From: Advenella mandrilli
Lineage (GTDB): Bacteria; Pseudomonadota; Gammaproteobacteria; Burkholderiales; Burkholderiaceae_B
Direction: 5' to 3'
DNA: 64,000 nt
Assembly (NCBI RefSeq): GCF_016595155.1
Contig: NZ_JAENGP010000015.1
Location: 42,744 to 106,743 of the forward strand
Made by a program: the position numbers and the translations under genes. Positions 1-9,205 of the stretch are shown here, piece by piece. Within the stretch, counting starts at the first letter, position 1. The number at the start of each line of letters is the position of its first letter. The notes below the pieces were generated by a model. The model had not been told where the DNA came from and did not search any database. It saw only the letters and a program-made list of their open reading frames with translations.

Positions 1-1
1 C

Positions 2-916
2 ATGGGCGGGCGTATAGATTGTGAACAAAATGAAGGTTATCCGCCGCTTAAAATTGCCCCTGCAACATTAACTGTTAATGGGCCTGTGAAGGTGCAAGGG
101 TCGGTTTCCAGTCAGTTTTTAACGGCATTGTTGCTGGTGGCTCCCCTGATAGCGCAAAAAACCGCTCAGGATGTCGTTCTGGACGTTGAAGGAGAGCTTA
201 TTTCAAAGCCTTACATCCAGATTACCCTGAATATGATGGCCCGTTTTGGTGTGCAAGTGCAGCAGCAGGGCTGGTCCCGCTTTACCATTGTTCGCGATGC
301 TGTTTACAAAAGCCCAGGCCAGGTTGACATTGAAGGCGATGCTTCTTCTGCTTCATACTTTATGGCATTGGGGCTTGTTGGCAAGGGGCCGGTACGCATC
401 AATGGTGTGGGTAAAAACAGCATTCAGGGAGATATCCGGTTTGCCCAAACCATTCAGGCTATGGGTGGAAAAATCAAGTTTGGCGATAACTGGCTGGAAA
501 TAAGCGGGCCCGATTTAACCAAGGGCGAAAAACTGAAGGCCTTTGATGAGGACTTTAATCTGGTTCCCGATGCGGCCATGACTGCTGCGGTCCTGGCATT
601 GTATGCCGATGGGCCCTGCATGCTGCGCAATATAGGCAGTTGGCGGGTTAAGGAAACCGACCGGATTGAAGCCATGCACAAGGAGTTGGTAAAAGTGGGA
701 GCCACGGTGACATCGGGTCCCGATTGGTTAAGGGTTGTGCCGCCCCAGGCATCAGACTGGAAAACGGCTGATATTGAAACTTATGATGATCATCGCATGG
801 CCATGTGCTTTTCCCTGGCGGTGTTTGGCCCGGTAGGTTTGCGTATACTTGATCCTGACTGTGTCGCCAAGACTTTCCCGTCTTACTTTGACATTTACAA
901 GACGCTTGTGAGGTAA
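2..916 (+). CDS. aroA: 3-phosphoshikimate 1-carboxyvinyltransferase (EPSP synthase), 5'-truncated by window edge
   Basis: Sixth step of the shikimate pathway: joins phosphoenolpyruvate to shikimate 3-phosphate in the cytoplasm. The 304 visible residues are the C-terminal part of a family protein of about 430, so roughly 125-135 residues lie left of the window and the first visible Met is internal. Visible signatures are SSQF (visible residues 36-39, shikimate-phosphate contact), VPDAAMT with the catalytic Asp at 190, RVKETDR (215-221) and YDDHRMAM (261-268). The stop is followed after 6 bases by cmk, so the two are very probably co-transcribed, as in Bordetella-type genomes. Identity is secure; only the start is unknown. 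Confidence 0.97.
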   Translation: MGGRIDCEQNEGYPPLKIAPATLTVNGPVKVQGSVSSQFLTALLLVAPLIAQKTAQDVVLDVEGELISKPYIQITLNMMARFGVQVQQQGWSRFTIVRDAVYKSPGQVDIEGDASSASYFMALGLVGKGPVRINGVGKNSIQGDIRFAQTIQAMGGKIKFGDNWLEISGPDLTKGEKLKAFDEDFNLVPDAAMTAAVLALYADGPCMLRNIGSWRVKETDRIEAMHKELVKVGATVTSGPDWLRVVPPQASDWKTADIETYDDHRMAMCFSLAVFGPVGLRILDPDCVAKTFPSYFDIYKTLVR

Positions 917-922
917 GGCATC

Positions 923-1594
923 ATGATTAACGCAAGTTTGCCACCTGTTATTGCGATTGATGGCCCCAGTGCTTCTGGCAAGGGGACGTTGGCCGGTATC
1001 GTGGCCCAAACGCTTGGCTGGCATCAGCTTGATTCCGGTATGCTGTATCGCTTAAGTGCTCTGGCCGTCATGAGAAAAGGTATTCTTCCTACCCATGAGG
1101 CAGAAATTGCCGAGGTGGCCCGTAATCTTGATGTCCGTTTTGTGGGGCAGCAGGTGTTGCTGGATAACGACGATGTCAGTGATGCGTTGCGTCAGGAAGA
1201 GGTGGGGGCACTGGCGTCCCAAATAGCCACTTATCCATTGCTACGGCAGGCCCTGTTCGAGCGGCAGCGGGCATTCAGGAAAGCGCCTGGCCTGGTGGCC
1301 GATGGTCGGGATATGGGTACCGTTATTTTTCCTGATGCAAAATTGAAGGTTTTTCTGATTGCAGATGTCGATGAAAGGGCACAAAGACGTTATAAGCAGT
1401 TGATCGAAAAAGGAATTTCTGCTAATCTATCAGCCTTGTTGGAAGATCTGAAAGCGCGGGACGAGCGGGATATGCATCGAAGTCATGCTCCATTGGTTCC
1501 GGCACAAGATGCAAAAATCATCGATTCCTCAACGCTGTCAATAGAGGAATCCGTTGCAAAAGTATTGGCTTACTGGGCTGAAGTAAACGCGTAA
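923..1594 (+). CDS. cmk: Cytidylate kinase
   Basis: Phosphorylates CMP and dCMP with ATP in pyrimidine nucleotide recycling. The 223-residue protein has the P-loop GPSASGKGT at residues 14-22 and the cmk signature DGRDMGT at 127-133, and its length is typical. A GAGGTAAG ribosome-binding site overlaps the aroA stop, indicating translational linkage. The order aroA-cmk-rpsA is standard in proteobacteria. Nothing unusual was seen in the protein. Confidence 0.97.
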   Translation: MINASLPPVIAIDGPSASGKGTLAGIVAQTLGWHQLDSGMLYRLSALAVMRKGILPTHEAEIAEVARNLDVRFVGQQVLLDNDDVSDALRQEEVGALASQIATYPLLRQALFERQRAFRKAPGLVADGRDMGTVIFPDAKLKVFLIADVDERAQRRYKQLIEKGISANLSALLEDLKARDERDMHRSHAPLVPAQDAKIIDSSTLSIEESVAKVLAYWAEVNA

Positions 1595-1656
1595 AGCGCT
1601 TATTGTCAGGGCGGTAGGTAATAATGGCAAAGCCTGTTGTGGTTTTGCTGTGAGAG

Positions 1657-1761
1657 CTTTCATGTATGGGGTACAAACTTCTACCCACATGAAAGATATC
1701 ATTCACTCCACCAGGAAAATTGTATTTCCTGGTGTGTATTTTTTTATAGGCCCTAAGGGCC
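1657..1761 (+). promoter_or_regulatory. rpsA leader: three consecutive hairpins
   Basis: Three inverted repeats lie between cmk and rpsA. Hairpin I: CTTTCATGT (1657-1665) with ACATGAAAG (1687-1695), continued inward by GGGTA (1669-1673)/TACCC (1682-1686) with a small bulge. Hairpin II: CACCAGGAAA (1709-1718) with TTTCCTGGTG (1725-1734), followed by a T-rich run. Hairpin III: GGCCCT (1749-1754)/AGGGCC (1756-1761), 15 bases before the start codon. No good Shine-Dalgarno sequence precedes the ATG. In E. coli the rpsA initiation region also folds into three hairpins without a canonical Shine-Dalgarno and mediates S1 autoregulation. The parallel here is inferred. Hairpin II could also act as an intrinsic terminator. 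Confidence 0.6.
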
Positions 1762-1776
1762 GTTGGATATAGTTTA

Positions 1777-3489
1777 ATGACATCCGTAACTTTACAAGAC
1801 GCTATTGGTGGCGAAAGCTTTGCAGACCTGTTTGCTGCAAGTGTTAAAAACCAGGATATGAAATCAGGTGAAGTGATTTCAGCAGAAGTTGTGCGCATCG
1901 ACCACAATTTTGTGGTGGTTAATGCCGGATTAAAATCTGAATCTTTAATCCCCCTTGAAGAATTCCTGAATGATCAGGGCGAACTTGAAGTTAACGAAGG
2001 TGATTTCGTTTCTGTCGCCATTGATTCACTCGAAAACGGCTACGGAGACACCATCCTGTCCCGTGACCGTGCAAAACGTCTGTCTGCATGGTTGTCCCTG
2101 GAGCAAGCGCTTGAGTCCGGTGAAATGGTTACCGGTACGATTACCGGTAAAGTCAAAGGCGGTTTGACTGTCATGACTAACGGCATTCGCGCATTCCTGC
2201 CCGGCTCACTGGTAGACCTGCGTCCGGTCAAAGATACCACGCCTTATGAAGGCAAAACCATGGAGTTCAAGGTTATCAAGCTTGATCGCAAGCGTAATAA
2301 CGTTGTTCTGTCACGTCGCTCAGTACTCGAAGTGAACATGGGTGAAGAGCGTCAAAAACTGCTCGAAACCCTGCAGGAAGGTGCTGTGGTTACCGGTATT
2401 GTTAAAAACATTACCGATTACGGCGCTTTCGTTGACCTTGGCGGTATTGACGGTCTGTTGCACATCACTGATATGGCATGGCGTCGTGTGCGTCACCCAT
2501 CCGAAGTTCTGTCTGTTGGTCAGGAAGTCGAAGCCAAGGTACTTAAGTTCGACCAGGAAAAAAGCCGTGTATCACTGGGCGTTAAGCAGCTGGGCGAAGA
2601 TCCTTGGGTGGGTCTGGCTCGTCGTTACCCACAAAGCACACGCCTGTTCGGTAAAGTGACCAACCTTACCGACTACGGTGCTTTTGTTGAAGTGGAAACC
2701 GGCATCGAAGGTCTGGTTCACGTTTCAGAAATGGACTGGACAAACAAAAACGTTGATCCACGCAAAGTAGTTAGCCTGGGTGAAGAAGTTGAAGTCATGG
2801 TTCTTGAAATCGACGAAGATCGTCGTCGTATTTCACTGGGCATGAAACAGTGTCGCGCCAATCCGTGGGAAGATTTTGCCATTAACTTCAAACGTGGTGA
2901 CAAAGTTCATGGTGCCATCAAGTCAATTACAGACTTTGGTGTGTTCATTGGTCTGCCTGGCGGTATCGACGGCCTGGTTCACCTGTCCGACTTGTCATGG
3001 GCAGACTCTGGTGAAGAAGCGGTTCGCAACTTCAAGAAAGGCGACGAGATTGATGCGGTTGTTCTGGCTATCGACACCGACAAAGAGCGTATCTCTCTGG
3101 GTATCAAGCAGCTGGAAGGCGATCCATTCAATAACTTCGTGTCTTCCAACGATAAAGGCGTAGTTGTTCCTGGCGTTATCAAATCTGTTGAGCCTAAAGG
3201 TGCCGTTGTTACATTGTCTCTGGACGTTGAAGGCTATCTGCGTGCATCAGAAATTTCTGCCGGTCGTGTAGAAGATGCAACAGCTGTCCTGAAAGAAGGT
3301 GACAACGTTGAAGCCATGATCCTGAACATTGATCGTAAAGCCCGTTCAATCCAGCTGTCCATCAAAGCACGTGACAATGCTGAAACAGCAGATGCACTGC
3401 AACGCATGACAGATACAAGTGCTTCTTCAGGCACAACAAGTCTGGGTGCCTTGCTGAAGGCTAAACTTGATCAAGCTAAAGACGAATAA
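1777..3489 (+). CDS. rpsA: 30S ribosomal protein S1
   Basis: mRNA-binding protein of the small ribosomal subunit needed to initiate on structured or weak-SD messages. The 570 residues carry six S1 (OB-fold) repeats; repeats 3-6 show the clear pattern of Y/F-G-A/V-F-V...G-I-D/E-G-L-V/L-H...D/E-M/L-W (for example [16 protein letters not shown]). The length fits the six-domain proteobacterial form. It is preceded by the hairpin leader described separately and followed after 3 bases by ihfB, the usual order. Codon choice looks like that of a highly expressed gene. Confidence 0.98.
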   Translation: MTSVTLQDAIGGESFADLFAASVKNQDMKSGEVISAEVVRIDHNFVVVNAGLKSESLIPLEEFLNDQGELEVNEGDFVSVAIDSLENGYGDTILSRDRAKRLSAWLSLEQALESGEMVTGTITGKVKGGLTVMTNGIRAFLPGSLVDLRPVKDTTPYEGKTMEFKVIKLDRKRNNVVLSRRSVLEVNMGEERQKLLETLQEGAVVTGIVKNITDYGAFVDLGGIDGLLHITDMAWRRVRHPSEVLSVGQEVEAKVLKFDQEKSRVSLGVKQLGEDPWVGLARRYPQSTRLFGKVTNLTDYGAFVEVETGIEGLVHVSEMDWTNKNVDPRKVVSLGEEVEVMVLEIDEDRRRISLGMKQCRANPWEDFAINFKRGDKVHGAIKSITDFGVFIGLPGGIDGLVHLSDLSWADSGEEAVRNFKKGDEIDAVVLAIDTDKERISLGIKQLEGDPFNNFVSSNDKGVVVPGVIKSVEPKGAVVTLSLDVEGYLRASEISAGRVEDATAVLKEGDNVEAMILNIDRKARSIQLSIKARDNAETADALQRMTDTSASSGTTSLGALLKAKLDQAKDE

Positions 3490-3492
3490 ACA

Positions 3493-3855
3493 GTGACTAA
3501 ATCAGAGTTGATCGAAGCACTGGCAGCAAGCTATCCACAGCTTGCTGCACGTGACTCGGAATATGCTGTTAAAACCATGTTAGATGCGCTTACCAATGCC
3601 TTGGCAAAGGGACAGCGTATCGAAATCCGTGGTTTTGGCAGTTTTTCCCTGTCATTACGTGCTCCACGGGTAGGTCGTAATCCCAAGTCGGGCGAACAGG
3701 TGATGGTGCCAGGTAAAAGGGTGCCACATTTTAAGGCTGGTAAGGAATTACGCGAGCGTGTAGATTCTGTATTCAAAGCTGGCAATGAGCTTAAATCAGA
3801 ATCTTTGGCTCATGAAAATCTTGAATCGGGCAGAGTTAAGGTAGCCAGTTGTTAG
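3493..3855 (+). CDS. ihfB: Integration host factor subunit beta
   Basis: DNA-bending nucleoid protein that pairs with IHF-alpha (ihfA at 59377). It has the DNABII fold with the arm motif GRNPKSGE at residues 61-68, containing the intercalating proline. It starts with GTG three bases after the rpsA stop, so it is probably coupled to rpsA. At 120 residues it is longer than the usual 94-100 because of a polar C-terminal tail after about residue 93. IHF is the normal partner at sigma-54 promoters such as the one proposed upstream of glnK here. Confidence 0.95.
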   Translation: MTKSELIEALAASYPQLAARDSEYAVKTMLDALTNALAKGQRIEIRGFGSFSLSLRAPRVGRNPKSGEQVMVPGKRVPHFKAGKELRERVDSVFKAGNELKSESLAHENLESGRVKVASC

Positions 3856-3879
3856 GCTGACTTGATAATTGCTCAATAA

Positions 3880-3912
3880 AAAACTCCGAACTTAAAACGT
3901 CGGAGTTTTTTT
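3880..3912 (+). terminator. Intrinsic terminator after ihfB
   Basis: The stem AAAACTCCGA (3880-3889) pairs with TCGGAGTTTT (3900-3909) around a 10-base loop and runs into a T tract. It ends the rpsA-ihfB transcript. Confidence 0.85.
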
Positions 3913-4001
3913 GTTTATAAATGAAGAAAAGCAGATGTGCAGTATTTTAAAAGGCAATTTCGCATTACAATGTGTTGTTTTCAGGATTAGAGGAGAGGGT
4001 T

Positions 4002-4343
4002 GTGCATTATTTTATTTGGGCATTGCGCCTGATTATATTTTTACTGGTCTTGTTATTCGCCCTGAAAAATACTCAGCCGGTATCGGTCAGGTTCTTTTCG
4101 GATGTGGCAGTTAATAACATACCCTTGATTGTGGTGTTGCTGGTTACTTTTTTTCTTGGCGCCGTGTTTGCGTATTTGCTGGCAATTTTGGCGCGTATTA
4201 AAAAAACACGCCAGGTTGGCCAGCTTAAAAGTGAAATTGCCCGTCTTAAAAAAGATGTTAATGCCACTAAAGGCAATAAGTCTGAGGCAACGGGCAACTT
4301 GTCGGCCAAAACATCAGACTCAACCGCAATCACGAAGATCTAA
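4002..4343 (+). CDS. lapA: LapA family inner-membrane protein
   Basis: Small inner-membrane partner of LapB in the control of lipopolysaccharide synthesis and LpxC turnover. I chose the GTG at 4002 because a GAGGAGAGG ribosome-binding site lies just upstream; this gives 113 residues starting MHYFIWALRL. An upstream in-frame GTG at 3972 would place that SD inside the gene. There are two membrane helices (about residues 3-22 and 38-62), then a basic coiled-coil stretch with KKTRQVGQLKSEIARLKKD. lapB follows after 12 bases, the normal operon order. Confidence 0.85.
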   Translation: MHYFIWALRLIIFLLVLLFALKNTQPVSVRFFSDVAVNNIPLIVVLLVTFFLGAVFAYLLAILARIKKTRQVGQLKSEIARLKKDVNATKGNKSEATGNLSAKTSDSTAITKI

Positions 4344-4355
4344 AGGAGCAGCAGT

Positions 4356-5585
4356 TTGGTGGATTATGAAGCTTGGTGGCTGATACTTATACCCATTTTA
4401 TTTGGTTTGGGCTGGATTGCCGCACGAGTCGATGTGCGGCAAATGATGTCTGAAACACGACAATTGCCCGACTCTTATTTCAAGGGGCTGAATTTTCTGT
4501 TAAATGAAGATCATGACAACGCGATAGATGCTTTTATTGAAGTGGCAAAGCTTGATACTGAAACCATCGAACTTCATTTTGCCCTGGGAAGTCTGTTTCG
4601 TCGTCGTGGTGAAATAGAGCGTGCCATCAGGGTTCACCAAAGTCTGCTTTCGCGGGCTGATTTGCCCAAACAGGACCGTGATCATGCCCAGCATGAGCTT
4701 GCCCAGGATTTCTTCAAGGCGGGTATGTTTGACCGTGCCGAAGAGGCCTATAAGGCGGTGCTTGATAGCACGTACGCCGTGCCAGCAAACCGTTCGCTTA
4801 TCCGCATCTACGAGGCCGAGCACGATTGGCCCAAGGCCATTGAGGCCGTCAGGCATCTTCACCAAATGCTTGATGAGCCTATTCCTCAGCTTATTCATTA
4901 CCATTGTGAACTGGCGCAGCAATCCATGCAGTCCAAACAGCCTGATATTAACTATATCAATGAAGAACTGAAAAAGGCTGAACAGGCATTGCTAAAACAG
5001 CAAGGAGAGCTCCGGACCAATGCTGCTGCCGTGCGGATTGCCATGCTTAAAGCAAAATTAATGAACATACAGGGTGACGGGGAAGCTGAAAGAAAATATC
5101 TTGAACAGGTAATTGCCAATGCCCCCGAATATGTTGGATTGGTTGCCGGTAATTTGCTTGAAAATTACAAGGTAAACCAGCAGGCGGAACAAGGACTGGA
5201 TTTATTAAAACAACATTACCTGGCTCATCCTTCCCTGGATTTGTTTAAAATAGTATTTAGCGAGTTGCGAGAACAGCAAGGGGCTGCACCCGCATGGCAT
5301 TTTGCCTCTGAATCCTTACGGTTACATCCTTCCCTGCTGGGCCTTGATAAGCTTCTTGAGGTTGAGTTGAAAGCGGCCGCTGACGGAGAGAAAACCAATG
5401 CCTCTGGCAGGGTTTTGCCCGATGTGGAGCTATCGCTGTTGCACAAAATGATCCGCAAGCATACACAAAGGCTTGATCGATACAGTTGCAGTTCCTGTGG
5501 TTTTGAGGCCAGGGCGTTTTATTGGCAATGCCCTGGATGCAATATGTGGGAAACCTATCAGCCCAAAAAACTGGAAGAAATGTGA
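4356..5585 (+). CDS. lapB: Lipopolysaccharide assembly protein B (TPR protein with rubredoxin-like zinc ribbon)
   Basis: Membrane-anchored TPR protein that coordinates LPS synthesis and, in E. coli, promotes FtsH-mediated LpxC degradation. The 409 residues contain one N-terminal membrane helix (about 6-24), TPR repeats through the middle, and a C-terminal zinc ribbon with YSCSSCGF and WQCPGCNMW (two CxxC knuckles). The start is TTG at 4356 (or GTG at 4359), 7 bases after an AAGGAG site. The stop overlaps the rfaE1 start (TGATG), so LapB and heptose synthesis are translationally coupled. Confidence 0.93.
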   Translation: MVDYEAWWLILIPILFGLGWIAARVDVRQMMSETRQLPDSYFKGLNFLLNEDHDNAIDAFIEVAKLDTETIELHFALGSLFRRRGEIERAIRVHQSLLSRADLPKQDRDHAQHELAQDFFKAGMFDRAEEAYKAVLDSTYAVPANRSLIRIYEAEHDWPKAIEAVRHLHQMLDEPIPQLIHYHCELAQQSMQSKQPDINYINEELKKAEQALLKQQGELRTNAAAVRIAMLKAKLMNIQGDGEAERKYLEQVIANAPEYVGLVAGNLLENYKVNQQAEQGLDLLKQHYLAHPSLDLFKIVFSELREQQGAAPAWHFASESLRLHPSLLGLDKLLEVELKAAADGEKTNASGRVLPDVELSLLHKMIRKHTQRLDRYSCSSCGFEARAFYWQCPGCNMWETYQPKKLEEM

Positions 5586-6514
5586 TGGATTCATTTCCAC
5601 TGGAAATTATCAAACAGAAAAAAATTCTGGTGATTGGTGACACCATGCTTGATCGTTACTGGTTTGGTGAGGTTGACCGAATCTCACCCGAAGCACCTGT
5701 CCCTGTTGTTCGGGTGGCCCGCCGTGAAGATCGCCTGGGGGGGGCGGCAAACGTGGCCAGAAATATTGTTGCCATGGGCGCAAAGGCCTCATTGCTGGGC
5801 ATTGTGGGGCCTGATGAGGCCGGAGGGCAAATTCAGTATCTGGCCGACGAGGCTGGTATTGATCCTTACCTTATCCAGGACCAAAGCCTGCATACCACCC
5901 TGAAAATGCGGGTGCTGGGGCGACAGCAGCAATTGCTCAGGATAGATTTCGAATATCCCCCCCAGGCTTCAGCCTTGCAAATGCTTGAAGAAAAAGCCAA
6001 ATCGCTAATTGCGCAGCATGACGTACTGGTACTTTCCGATTATGCCAAAGGGACGTTAACCCATGTTGAAGCCATGATTGCCTATGCGGTGGAGTGTAAT
6101 ATTCCCGTGTTGGTTGATCCTAAAGGCGACAATTACGCGCGCTATCGTCATGCCAGCCTGGTTACGCCTAATCGCTCGGAAATGCAGCAGGCGGTGGGGC
6201 ACTGGGAATCCGAAGAGAAATTGAATGAGCTGGCACAGACACTGCGCAAGGAATATGCGCTGGAAGCGTTGTTGATCACCCGCTCAGAGCAGGGGATGAC
6301 TTTGTTTAACAAGCAGGGTCGTTTTCATGAAGATGCGTTGGCGCAAGAGGTTTTTGATGTTTCCGGTGCAGGAGATACTGTATTGGCAACATTGGCCGTA
6401 GCCAGGGCAGCAGGCCTGGATTGGCCACAGGCAATATATTGGGCCAACAAGGCAGGCAGTATTGTGGTGGGAAAATTGGGTACATCCATTGTAAGTGCGG
6501 AGGAATTGTTATGA
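5585..6514 (+). CDS. rfaE1: D-glycero-beta-D-manno-heptose-7-phosphate kinase (HldE/RfaE N-terminal domain, monofunctional)
   Basis: Phosphorylates heptose 7-phosphate at C1 on the route to ADP-heptose for the LPS inner core. The 309-residue protein is a PfkB/ribokinase-type kinase: the N-terminus has [10 protein letters not shown] and GGAANVARN, and near the C-terminus is the anion-hole/catalytic motif DVSGAGDTV. It lacks the adenylyltransferase domain of the E. coli bifunctional HldE, so a separate RfaE2 should be encoded elsewhere. The start at 5585 overlaps the lapB stop; an in-frame ATG further upstream lies inside lapB and is not needed. The end overlaps hldD by 4 bases. Confidence 0.94.
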   Translation: MDSFPLEIIKQKKILVIGDTMLDRYWFGEVDRISPEAPVPVVRVARREDRLGGAANVARNIVAMGAKASLLGIVGPDEAGGQIQYLADEAGIDPYLIQDQSLHTTLKMRVLGRQQQLLRIDFEYPPQASALQMLEEKAKSLIAQHDVLVLSDYAKGTLTHVEAMIAYAVECNIPVLVDPKGDNYARYRHASLVTPNRSEMQQAVGHWESEEKLNELAQTLRKEYALEALLITRSEQGMTLFNKQGRFHEDALAQEVFDVSGAGDTVLATLAVARAAGLDWPQAIYWANKAGSIVVGKLGTSIVSAEELL

Positions 6515-7503
6515 TCGTAGTAACCGGAGCAGCCGGATTTATTGGCAGTAATATTGTACGTGGCCTGAATCGCAAGGGTATAAATCGTGTTGTGGCCGTT
6601 GATGATCTGACTGATGGCGATAAATTCATTAATTTACGCGATTGCCAAATTGCCGATTACATCCATAAGGATGATTTTCGCAGGCATATCAGTACGGGCA
6701 ATGTCGGTAACATAAAGGCCATTATTCACCAGGGAGCCTGTTCGGATACCACCGAACGGGATGGCCATTTCATGATGGATAATAACTATCGCGTAACACT
6801 GGAGTTATGCAATTTTGCCCAGGCCCGTGCCATTCCGTTTATTTATGCGTCATCGGCTGCGGTGTATGGTGCCGGGCCGGTGTATGCCGAGAATATTAAA
6901 AATGAAGCGCCGCTTAATGTGTATGGATACTCCAAATTCCTGTTTGACCAGGTCTTGCGCAGCCGCATGGGCAGTCTTACGTCGCAGGTAGTGGGCTTAA
7001 GGTATTTTAATGTATATGGCCCTCACGAGCAGCACAAGGGAAGAATGGCATCGGTGGCTTTTCATAATATGACCCAGTTTCTTAAAGAAGGGCATGTGCG
7101 TTTGTTTGGTGGTTGGGATGGTTATGGTGATGGCCAGCAAAGCCGCGATTTCATCTCTGTGGAAGATGTGGTGGCCGTTAATCTGTATTTTCTTGATCAC
7201 CCTGAAAAATCCGGTATCTTTAACTGTGGTTCAGGCCGTGCCCAACCTTTTAATGATGTTGCCAAAGCAGTGGTCAATACATTAAGGGAAGAGCGTGGGG
7301 AAGCCGCTTTATCGTTAGAAGAATTGGTGCAGGCTGGTCTGATTCGCTACACGCCATTCCCTGAAGACTTGAAAGGCAGATATCAAAGCTTTACCCAGGC
7401 CGATCTTACTGCCCTGCGTCAGGCTGGTTATACTGCTGACATGCTTGATGTTGAAACTGGTGTGAGTCGCTATGTGAAAGCCTTGCGCGAAAACGTAAAA
7501 TAA
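6511..7503 (+). CDS. hldD: ADP-L-glycero-D-manno-heptose 6-epimerase
   Basis: Last step in ADP-L-glycero-D-manno-heptose synthesis for LPS core. An extended short-chain dehydrogenase of 330 residues with the NADP-binding [10 protein letters not shown] at 5-14, SSAAVYG, and the catalytic YGYSK tyrosine/lysine pair. The ATG at 6511 overlaps the rfaE1 stop (ATGA), with AGGAATTG just upstream as ribosome-binding site. Together with rfaE1 it forms the heptose pair of the LPS operon. Confidence 0.97.
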   Translation: MIVVTGAAGFIGSNIVRGLNRKGINRVVAVDDLTDGDKFINLRDCQIADYIHKDDFRRHISTGNVGNIKAIIHQGACSDTTERDGHFMMDNNYRVTLELCNFAQARAIPFIYASSAAVYGAGPVYAENIKNEAPLNVYGYSKFLFDQVLRSRMGSLTSQVVGLRYFNVYGPHEQHKGRMASVAFHNMTQFLKEGHVRLFGGWDGYGDGQQSRDFISVEDVVAVNLYFLDHPEKSGIFNCGSGRAQPFNDVAKAVVNTLREERGEAALSLEELVQAGLIRYTPFPEDLKGRYQSFTQADLTALRQAGYTADMLDVETGVSRYVKALRENVK

Positions 7504-7515
7504 CATTTTTCAATT

Positions 7516-7547
7516 TGAATTTCCGAATTTCTGAATTTCCGAATCTC
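7516..7547 (+). repeat. 16-bp tandem direct repeat
   Basis: Two adjacent copies of TGAATTTCCGAAT(T/C)TC, at 7516-7531 and 7532-7547, differ at one position. They sit between the hldD stop and its terminator. Function unknown; possibly a replication-slippage duplication. Confidence 0.7.
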
Positions 7548-7562
7548 TTAAATTCTTATTTC

Positions 7563-7596
7563 AAACCATCTGTATAAATACGGATGGTTTTTTTAT
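7563..7596 (+). terminator. Intrinsic terminator after hldD
   Basis: The stem AAACCATC (7563-7570) pairs with GATGGTTT (7583-7590), extended inward by TGTAT/ATACG with one G-T pair, and is followed by a T run. It closes the lapA-lapB-rfaE1-hldD unit. Confidence 0.85.
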
Positions 7597-7662
7597 TCAT
7601 TTTTTCACTCATTAAACCTGAAAAGTAGGATGATGACTGTCTGGTTCAGTGACGGGGTGTTC

Positions 7663-8076
7663 ATGAAACGAATAAAAACATTCAAATCCTGCTGGTTAAA
7701 ATGCTTATTTTTACTGTTGGTTTTTCTTTCAAATGAGGTCTGCGCGATCGACCTTAATTCAGCCAGTCGTGAACAGTTGGTATCAATCAAGGGGATCGGG
7801 CTGAAAACGGCAGAAAATATTATCAGGGAACGGCAAAGGGGTGGCCCTTTCCTGTCAAGGCAAGATTTGGCTTCAAGGGTGAAAGGGATAGGGGCTAAAA
7901 GGGCAAATAAGCTGTTTGAGGCGGGCTTGCAAATAAAAAGCGAGACATTGTCCGATAAGGCGCTCACAGATAAGGACACTCGGGCGCAGGCGGTTGACCG
8001 AAAAGAAAGAAAACGTTCGCTGTCTGCAGCAAAGCCAACATTGATTAAACCCCGACAGGGAAATACTGATTACTAA
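7663..8076 (+). CDS. comEA: ComEA-type helix-hairpin-helix DNA-binding protein, secreted
   Basis: Periplasmic DNA-binding protein of the type used in natural transformation. From the ATG at 7663 there is a signal peptide (KRIKTFKSCWLKC followed by a hydrophobic run to about residue 28), then IDLNSASREQL and two helix-hairpin-helix motifs (IKGIGLKTAENI and VKGIGAKRANKL). The tail is basic and low-complexity. An ATG at 7630 would add 11 residues before the signal peptide; it has a weak GGATG site, so either start is possible. It stands alone between hldD and cysM; comM is at 53344. Confidence 0.88.
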   Translation: MKRIKTFKSCWLKCLFLLLVFLSNEVCAIDLNSASREQLVSIKGIGLKTAENIIRERQRGGPFLSRQDLASRVKGIGAKRANKLFEAGLQIKSETLSDKALTDKDTRAQAVDRKERKRSLSAAKPTLIKPRQGNTDY

Positions 8077-8123
8077 TAAAATAGTCGTGGGATTGAAGAA
8101 AAATGGTATATGATTTCATTACT

Positions 8124-9032
8124 ATGACTAATACCTATCCTACTATTGAAGACACTATCGGCAATACGCCGCTGGTACGGTTACAACGACTTCCCGGTGC
8201 CTTTGGCGATCCCAGGGGGAATGTCATTTTGGCCAAGCTTGAAGGAAATAATCCAGCAGGCTCGGTCAAGGATCGTCCGGCATTGTCCATGATCAAGCAC
8301 GCAGAGGCTCGGGGACAAATCAAGCCCGGCGATACGCTTATCGAAGCAACCAGCGGTAATACTGGTATTGCATTGGCGATGGCGGCGGCAATCCGTGGTT
8401 ATAAAATGATACTTATCATGCCAGATAACCTTTCCCTTGAGCGACGTGCGTCCATGAAAGCATATGGTGCAGAACTTATTTTGACTAAAGCAGAGCAGGG
8501 GGGGATGGAATATGCCCGTGATCTGGCCTTAAGCATGCAGTCTGAAGGTAAGGGGGTGGTGCTTGATCAATTTGCCAACCCCGATAACCCATTGGCACAT
8601 ATCGAAGGGACAGGCCCAGAAATCTGGCAGCAAACCAACGGCAGGGTCACGCATTTTGTCAGCGCCATGGGAACAACCGGTACCATTATGGGTACGGGCT
8701 CCTACCTGAAATCAAAAAATCCGGCAATTGAAGTGGTGGGTGCTCAGCCTGCCCCAGGGGCATCCATACCGGGTATCCGGAAATGGTCAGAAGAATATCA
8801 ACCCAAAATCTACAACCCAAAAGGGGTAGACTGTTTTGAGTTGATTGCTCAGGAAGAAGCCGAAAACATGGCCCGTCGTGTGGCGGCCGAAGAGGGTATT
8901 TTTGGCGGTATCTCATCAGCGGGTGCGCTGGTTGCCGCCTTACGTGTTGCGCAACGTACGCAGAATGCTACAATCGTTTATATCGTCTGCGACAGAGGAG
9001 ATCGTTACTTGTCGCAAGGCGTATTTAATTAA
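8124..9032 (+). CDS. cysM: Cysteine synthase B (O-acetylserine sulfhydrylase)
   Basis: PLP enzyme making cysteine from O-acetylserine and sulfide or thiosulfate. The PLP lysine is in NPAGSVKDRPA, the PLP-phosphate loop in EATSGNTGIALA, and the CysM-type C-terminus CDRGDRYLS is present. Homologues begin 5-7 residues before the conserved TIGNTPLVRLQR, which favours the ATG at 8124; an ATG at 8103 with a GAAG site would add 7 residues. The 302-residue length is normal. Confidence 0.95.
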   Translation: MTNTYPTIEDTIGNTPLVRLQRLPGAFGDPRGNVILAKLEGNNPAGSVKDRPALSMIKHAEARGQIKPGDTLIEATSGNTGIALAMAAAIRGYKMILIMPDNLSLERRASMKAYGAELILTKAEQGGMEYARDLALSMQSEGKGVVLDQFANPDNPLAHIEGTGPEIWQQTNGRVTHFVSAMGTTGTIMGTGSYLKSKNPAIEVVGAQPAPGASIPGIRKWSEEYQPKIYNPKGVDCFELIAQEEAENMARRVAAEEGIFGGISSAGALVAALRVAQRTQNATIVYIVCDRGDRYLSQGVFN

Positions 9033-9150
9033 ATAAATAAAACTTAAAGTGCAATGTAAATAGCTGGTTATTAAAAACAAAACCAATCATCTTGACATAT
9101 AAAGCCAGACGTTTGTTGTGTGTTTTTGTTTTATGCTCATAAATATGCAG

Positions 9151-9197
9151 CCGTCTTGATAATTATCAAGACGGGCAGGGCAATAAATTAGTACTAT
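9151..9197 (+). promoter_or_regulatory. FNR/ANR box and -10 element of a class II FNR promoter
   Basis: TTGAT-AATT-ATCAA (9156-9169) matches the FNR consensus exactly and is the core of a perfect 24-bp palindrome (9151-9174, half-site CCGTCTTGATAA). A TACTAT -10 box lies at 9192-9197, exactly where class II FNR activation (box centred at -41.5) requires it, giving a predicted transcription start at 9204. An fnr gene lies 7 kb away at 15972-16712. The predicted start site is only 2 bases before the ATG at 9206. Confidence 0.85.
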
Positions 9198-9205
9198 CCT
9201 ATGCT

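Noticed and set aside
1709..1745. Calling the cmk-rpsA hairpin II simply a terminator
   Set aside because: It is one of three hairpins in the rpsA leader and its T tract is interrupted; rpsA needs transcription through it unless a promoter lies beyond. Kept as part of the leader.
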